A DNA stretch of 64,000 bases from Kibdelosporangium aridum. Its GTDB lineage: Bacteria > Actinomycetota > Actinomycetes > Mycobacteriales > Pseudonocardiaceae. Location of the stretch: assembly GCF_900176515.1 (NCBI RefSeq), contig NZ_FWXV01000006.1, positions 186,001-250,000 on the forward strand, read 5' to 3'. This document shows, piece by piece, positions 61,501 through 64,000 of this stretch (positions are counted from its first letter, which is position 1; every line of letters starts with the position of its first letter). The position numbers and the translations under genes were made by a program. The notes beneath the pieces are model-generated. The model worked only from the letters and a program-made list of their open reading frames with translations, had not been told where the DNA came from and did not search any database.

Positions 61501-64000
61501 GCGTTCGCCCGCAAGAAGTCTGCGAACGTCGCGTGTGGGTCAACATCCGCACGCAGCACGAGCGAGTTGACGAACATCCCGACCACGTTGTCGAGCGCGC
61601 CGTCCCCCCGGTCCGCGACCGGTGTGCCGATCGCGATGTCACGTGCGCCGCTCACCTGGCGCAGCAGCACCGCCAACGCCGAGTGCAGCACCATGAACAG
61701 CGTGACCCCGTGCCGTCGGGCCAGATCCCGCACCCCGTCGCAGACCTCGAACCGATGGGTGGCGCCGTGGAACGTCGGCGTAGCGGGTCGCGGCCGGTCG
61801 TACGGGAGTGGGAGCTCGTCGGGCAGGCCCTTGAGCTGCCTGGTCCAGTAGGCGAGCTCGTCGTCGTGCGATTCCCGTTGCGACAGGGCGTAATCCGCGT
61901 ACCGCACGGCGAGTGGCGCCCATTCCGGCGTCGAGCCCGCGCGACGGGCCTGGTACGCCACGACGAGATCGTTGGCCAGCGGTGCCAGTGACCAGCCGTC
62001 CACCGCGATGTGGTGGATCACCACGGCCAGGCAGTAGTCCCTGTCGCCGGTGCGGAAGAGCTCGGCGCGCAGCGGAGGGTCGACGGTCAGATCGAAGGCG
62101 CTTCGGGCCAGAGACCGGAGCCGTTCCTCCACATCGGACTCAACGGTGAACGGAACCGCGGGAGCCGTGTGCAGCACCACCTGGCTGGGACCGTCGTCGC
62201 TGTCCGGAAAGACGGTGCGCAGCGTCTCATGCCGTTCGACAACGTCGGCGATGGCCGCACGCAGTGCTGGCACGTCGACCTCTCCGCGCAGACGGAGAGT
62301 GAAGGCGACGTTGTATGCGCCCGACCGCGCGTCGCGCTGGTTGAGGAACCAGATCCGCTGCTGCGCGAAGGACAACGGGATCCGGGCGGGGCGAGCCTGT
62401 GGCGTCGTCACCCCGTGCCGCGACGGGGGCGCGGCGGTGATCCGGTCGACGAGTCCCGCGACGGTCGGCTCCTCGAAGATGGCCCTGACCTCCAGCTCGA
62501 CGCCGAAGGCCGCGCCGATCGCCGTTGCGAGCCGGGTGGCGAGCAGGGAGTTCCCGCCGAGGTCGAAGAAGCTGTCGTCGGCTCCGACGTGCTCGTGGCC
62601 GAGGACCTCCGAGAACACCTCGGCCAGGCGGCGTTCCCGGTCCGAGAGCGGCACGCGCGCCGCGCGGAATTCGGGTGTTGGCAAGGCATCGCGGTCGACC
62701 TTGCCGGACGGTGTCAGCGGGATTCGGTCCAGCATCGTCACCGAGGCGGGAACCATGTAGCCGGGAAGTGCGGCCCGTGCGACGGCCAGCAGATCGGCCT
62801 GCGCGACCGGCTGCGTCGTCGTGACGTAGGACGCCAACCGGTCCTGGTGGACTACGGTATGGGCGAAGGTGACGTCGGGATGCGTCAGCAGGGTGGCGTC
62901 GACCTCGCGCAGCTCGATCCGGTAGCCACGGATCTTGACCTGGTCGTCGGCCCTGCCGAGGAACCGGAGTGTCCTGTTGGGAGCGACGGTGACGAGATCT
63001 CCCGTGCGGTACATGCGTTCGCCCGGCTCGCCGTGCGGGTTGGCCACGAACCGTTCCGCGGTCAGACCCGGACGGCCGTGATAGCCGCGGGCGAGGCCGG
63101 GACCCGCCAGGTATAGCTCGCCGGGAACGCCATAGGGCACTGGGTTGAGCCTGCGGTCGAGGACGAGCAGCCGCGTGCCCCTGACCGGACCGCCGATGGT
63201 GACCGGCTCACCCACCCGCAACGGCGTGCTGGCGGTCGCGGCGACGGTCGCCTCGGTCGGCCCGTACGCGTTGAACATCCGTCGGCCGACCGCCCACGCG
63301 GCCACCAGTTCGGGGCCCGTTTCGTCGCCGCCGACTACGACGACACCGAGGTCGTCGAGACCGGCCGGGTCGACCGTGGCGAGCGCCGCGGGGGTGACGA
63401 ACGCGTGCGTGACGCGCTCGTCACGCAGAAGGTCGGCCAGTTCAGCGCCGCCGTACACGTCAGTCGGCGCCACGACGACAGTCGCGCCCGCGGCGAAACC
63501 CATCAGGAGTTCGAGCACCGACGCGTCGAAGCTCGGCGACGAGAAGTGCAGTGTGCGAGACGAGCCGGTGACGCCGAACCGGTTGGTGATGTCCCGCGCG
63601 AACGAGGCCAGACCTGCATGGGTGACCACGACAGCCTTGGGAGTCCCGGTCGATCCGGACGTGTAGATCAGGTAGGCCGGATGGTCCGGCCGCACCCGAT
63701 TGCCCATCGGTGCGGCCGATATGGCCGTGAGGTCGATGGAGTCCATGTCGAGCCATGTCACCGAATCCGGCAGCGTGGATCGGAACCGGCCCGATGTAAG
63801 TCCTATGTGGACTCCACAGTCGCGGATCATGGCGTCGACACGTGCCCGCGGATAGCCGGGGTCGACCGGCAGGAAGGCCGCGCCGGTCTTGGCCACCGCC
63901 CACACGCACACGATCGACTCGACGGACCTGGGCAGCGCCAGCGCCACGACCGACTCGGGCCCGGCACCTTCCCCGATCAGCACCCGTGCCAGCCGGTTCG
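55536..64000 (-). CDS. Large NRPS, (A)-PCP / C-A-PCP / C-A-PCP-TE, 5' end outside window
   Basis: About 2820 residues are visible; the frame is open to the right edge, so the protein begins beyond the window. In order from the visible N-terminus: A1 missing its first segment ([41 protein letters not shown]), PCP1 near residue 480 ([11 protein letters not shown]), C2 (HHIAVDGWS), A2 ([21 protein letters not shown]), PCP2 near 1484, C3 (HHIAMDGWS), A3 ([21 protein letters not shown]), PCP3 near 2507, and a type I thioesterase with the GWSLGG nucleophile around residue 2640 and the DCKHSMMT histidine. The condensation domains look like ordinary LCL domains and no epimerase domain is seen. The TE should release a peptide containing at least the three residues of these modules. 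MbtH lies downstream on the same strand. Confidence 0.95.
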   Translation of the reverse strand, partial: NRLARVLIGEGAGPESVVALALPRSVESIVCVWAVAKTGAAFLPVDPGYPRARVDAMIRDCGVHIGLTSGRFRSTLPDSVTWLDMDSIDLTAISAAPMGNRVRPDHPAYLIYTSGSTGTPKAVVVTHAGLASFARDITNRFGVTGSSRTLHFSSPSFDASVLELLMGFAAGATVVVAPTDVYGGAELADLLRDERVTHAFVTPAALATVDPAGLDDLGVVVVGGDETGPELVAAWAVGRRMFNAYGPTEATVAATASTPLRVGEPVTIGGPVRGTRLLVLDRRLNPVPYGVPGELYLAGPGLARGYHGRPGLTAERFVANPHGEPGERMYRTGDLVTVAPNRTLRFLGRADDQVKIRGYRIELREVDATLLTHPDVTFAHTVVHQDRLASYVTTTQPVAQADLLAVARAALPGYMVPASVTMLDRIPLTPSGKVDRDALPTPEFRAARVPLSDRERRLAEVFSEVLGHEHVGADDSFFDLGGNSLLATRLATAIGAAFGVELEVRAIFEEPTVAGLVDRITAAPPSRHGVTTPQARPARIPLSFAQQRIWFLNQRDARSGAYNVAFTLRLRGEVDVPALRAAIADVVERHETLRTVFPDSDDGPSQVVLHTAPAVPFTVESDVEERLRSLARSAFDLTVDPPLRAELFRTGDRDYCLAVVIHHIAVDGWSLAPLANDLVVAYQARRAGSTPEWAPLAVRYADYALSQRESHDDELAYWTRQLKGLPDELPLPYDRPRPATPTFHGATHRFEVCDGVRDLARRHGVTLFMVLHSALAVLLRQVSGARDIAIGTPVADRGDGALDNVVGMFVNSLVLRADVDPHATFADFLRANADTTLAAMAHSAIPFERVVDALKPVRTASRHPLFQVALVVEDHALPRLELPGVELRVDELGTELAKFDLELRVTGADRFEFGYSTELFDATTVATIAQRFGKVLAAVVADPEIALGDIDVLTERERAAFAPARGRCPDRPVTLPELFAARHPDRVAVRAGSDELTYRELDERTNRMARALIARGVGTEDVVAIGLTRSIDSVVATVAVAKTGAAFLAVDPRHPAARIRHMLADSCVHYGLGQDLSGDVDWLTFSELDGFSCAPVGDADRVRPIRIENTAYIIYTSGSTGAPKAVAVPHRGLSNFAAEQRKRLGVTEQSRTLHAASLNFDMSVLELLLAFSAGATMVVAPADVYGGDDLAELLERERVTHACLTPTALATIDPVRWPLPQLRGLIPAGEACGTELVERWSAGRRMVNGYGPTETTIVATFSEPMSPERPVVIGRPVRGVTALVLDERLRPVPVGVAGELYLGGGGLATGYLGQPGLTAQRFVADPFGTGERMYRTGDIVRWTADGELVYLGRGDDQVKVHGVRIELGEINAAVAACPGVRFAHTEVRRARIVTYVVAVSDAESIRAHVAERLPSHMVPAAVVALETVPRTETGKLDCGALPEPVFGSTIMASREPSTPNEKLVASIMADVAGLAHVGADDNFFDSGGNSLLATQVVARIATATGHRPSVRAVFDHPTPARLAALLDVDVPQERPVLVRQQRPERIPLSFAQQRLWFLNRFDVESAAYNIPVAMRLRGALDITALRQALRDVRQRHEVLRTVYPDSADGPYQLIRDGDIDLITADDPDAFVSRGFDLTVDEPLRAALFRMDTDTHLLVVVLHHIAMDGWSLTPLAQDLMTAYTRRRDGLAPGWDDLDVQYADYTLWQRETLDSAADAQVEYWRRTLAGLPEHLDVPADRPRPPSLSHRGGSTTAFVEADVHRALLGLARDHDASLFMVLHTALAVLLHRLAATGDVVIGTPIAGRTVPQLDPLIGMFVNMLVLRTEVTGERSFAELLRAVRENDLNAFAHADVPFERLVEELNPGRSTAHQPFFQVTLLLRDPAPDVRLPGLDVDVAEVDAGVARFDLQFTVTERDGLDLQLTYAADLFDPDTAAAIGQRFVRLLSAAVADPDRAVGDLDVLLPAEASAVRGPDPGAAVTFPELFAAAVAVDPNAVALRCDGAELTYAELDRRANQLARALIGRGVGPETFVALGLARSMESVLAMLAVTKAGAAFVPIDPAYPHQRKAHMLADAGVTTGLTTVAQYHELPSDLDWLPLDDPAFAAEVASMSPKPVTGVELRLDHPAYLVYTSGSTGVPKGVTVTHAGLSNFAYETAERFQVRSGCRVLHFSSPSFDGAVLDLMLAFGGAATVVVTPPGIYGGTDLTRLLTAERITHAFITTSALATTDPGELGDLTHLLVGGEACPPDLVGRWAPGRGLHNVYGPTETTIVTTMGPPMAPDGPITIGGPIRGATAMILDDRLRPVPVGVTGELYLAGPGLARGYHRRPGLTAERFVANPYGKPGERMYRTGDRVRWSPRTAGPEIEYVGRADHQVKIRGFRIEPGEIDAVLCEHADVEFSRTIGHEMPNGTTVLVSYVKLAPGATADLRAHARDRLPGYLVPQSITVLDSVPLDPVGKLDRRALPEPVFSVHKDFRAPRTVTEAALCEAFAIVLGMDSVSTHDGFFELGGNSLLATRVVATVRERHGIEVPVQAMFVDPTPAAIAGRIDTAHRPSVALIDAALDPLLPIRSHGAKSPLFCVHPALGLSWCYTGLLSHLDAQRPLYGLQSPHITDGTAFDSIQQAAARYISEIKKVQPNGPYHLLGWSLGGLIAHETAVRLRDLGDDVALLAMMDSFIPPADSAADTDIAELLDEFGIDIDLPGDDITLAQVAELVRGRSALFAALTPAHFERLHTGYTGAFDLARGFEPGRYDGDIVFFTASADTYNIRNATAWRPFVGGEIHDHAVDCKHSMMTNPEALAVIGPVLQRYLDKAEHITL

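Noticed and set aside
55654-63116. Long open frames on the plus strand and in other minus frames opposite the large NRPS (up to 753 codons, for example 58389-60650)
   Set aside because: They are shadows produced by the GC bias of the NRPS coding sequence. They show no motifs, while the minus-strand frame gives continuous A, PCP, C and TE signatures.
1-64000. tRNA, rRNA or riboswitch genes
   Set aside because: I looked for tRNA-like cloverleaf arms and conserved rRNA words and saw none. A covariance-model scan would be needed to exclude small RNAs.

Overview
This is high-GC DNA from an actinomycete. XRE/DUF5753 plus DUF397 gene pairs, an MmpL transporter, a DDN-like (F420-type) nitroreductase remnant, an IS701-type transposase remnant and MbtH-assisted NRPS genes suggest a secondary-metabolite-rich genus, probably in the Pseudonocardiales. 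That placement is inferred from gene content and codon style; no rRNA or other marker gene is present.

Region 1 (1-30963) is a lipid/polyketide locus, all on the plus strand. It opens with the end of a fatty acyl-AMP ligase. A PfaD-type reductase and two PUFA-synthase-like megasynthases follow: KS-AT-ACP-KR-DH, then AT plus several dehydratase folds. After about 800 nt without a clear gene comes a tightly overlapping operon: ACP, KS, AT, KR, HMG-CoA-synthase-like protein, ECH1, SDR, ECH2, FabL-like enoyl reductase, FabZ-like dehydratase and an alpha-oxoamine synthase (AONS). The HMGS/ECH1/ECH2 set is the beta-branching cassette of trans-AT polyketide pathways. A deleted formyltransferase pseudogene, a single-protein KS-AT-ACP-AONS fusion and an MmpL exporter complete the locus. 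Read together, the genes predict a long, partly unsaturated, beta-alkylated acyl chain released by condensation with an amino acid as an alpha-aminoketone (sphingoid-like or prodiginine-precursor-like) lipid, then exported.

Region 2 (31114-34807) holds a ferritin, a frameshifted DUF397 gene, two tandem secreted lamin-tail-domain paralogues separated by a hairpin, and an XRE regulator. Region 3 (34862-41986) looks like an exopolysaccharide locus: two paralogous DUF2334/NodB-like deacetylase-type proteins and a UDP-GlcNAc 2-epimerase on the minus strand, diverging from a small membrane protein, a processive GT2 synthase and a secreted 3D-domain-like protein.

Region 4 (42006-48870) is a decayed accessory stretch. 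It contains a nitroreductase gene with three frameshifts, a trio of small minus-strand actinobacterial genes, an intact XRE/DUF397 pair, and remnants of an IS701-like transposase, a large conserved actinobacterial protein of unknown role and an alpha/beta hydrolase. Region 5 (48891-64000) is non-ribosomal peptide biosynthesis. On the plus strand are an extended SDR and an A-MT-PCP-C NRPS interrupted by a frameshift. Converging from the minus strand are MbtH and a large three-module NRPS ending in a thioesterase, which runs off the right edge.

No tRNA, rRNA or CRISPR array was seen. All positions and domain calls come from reading the sequence by eye; family assignments rest on motif recognition, not database searches.
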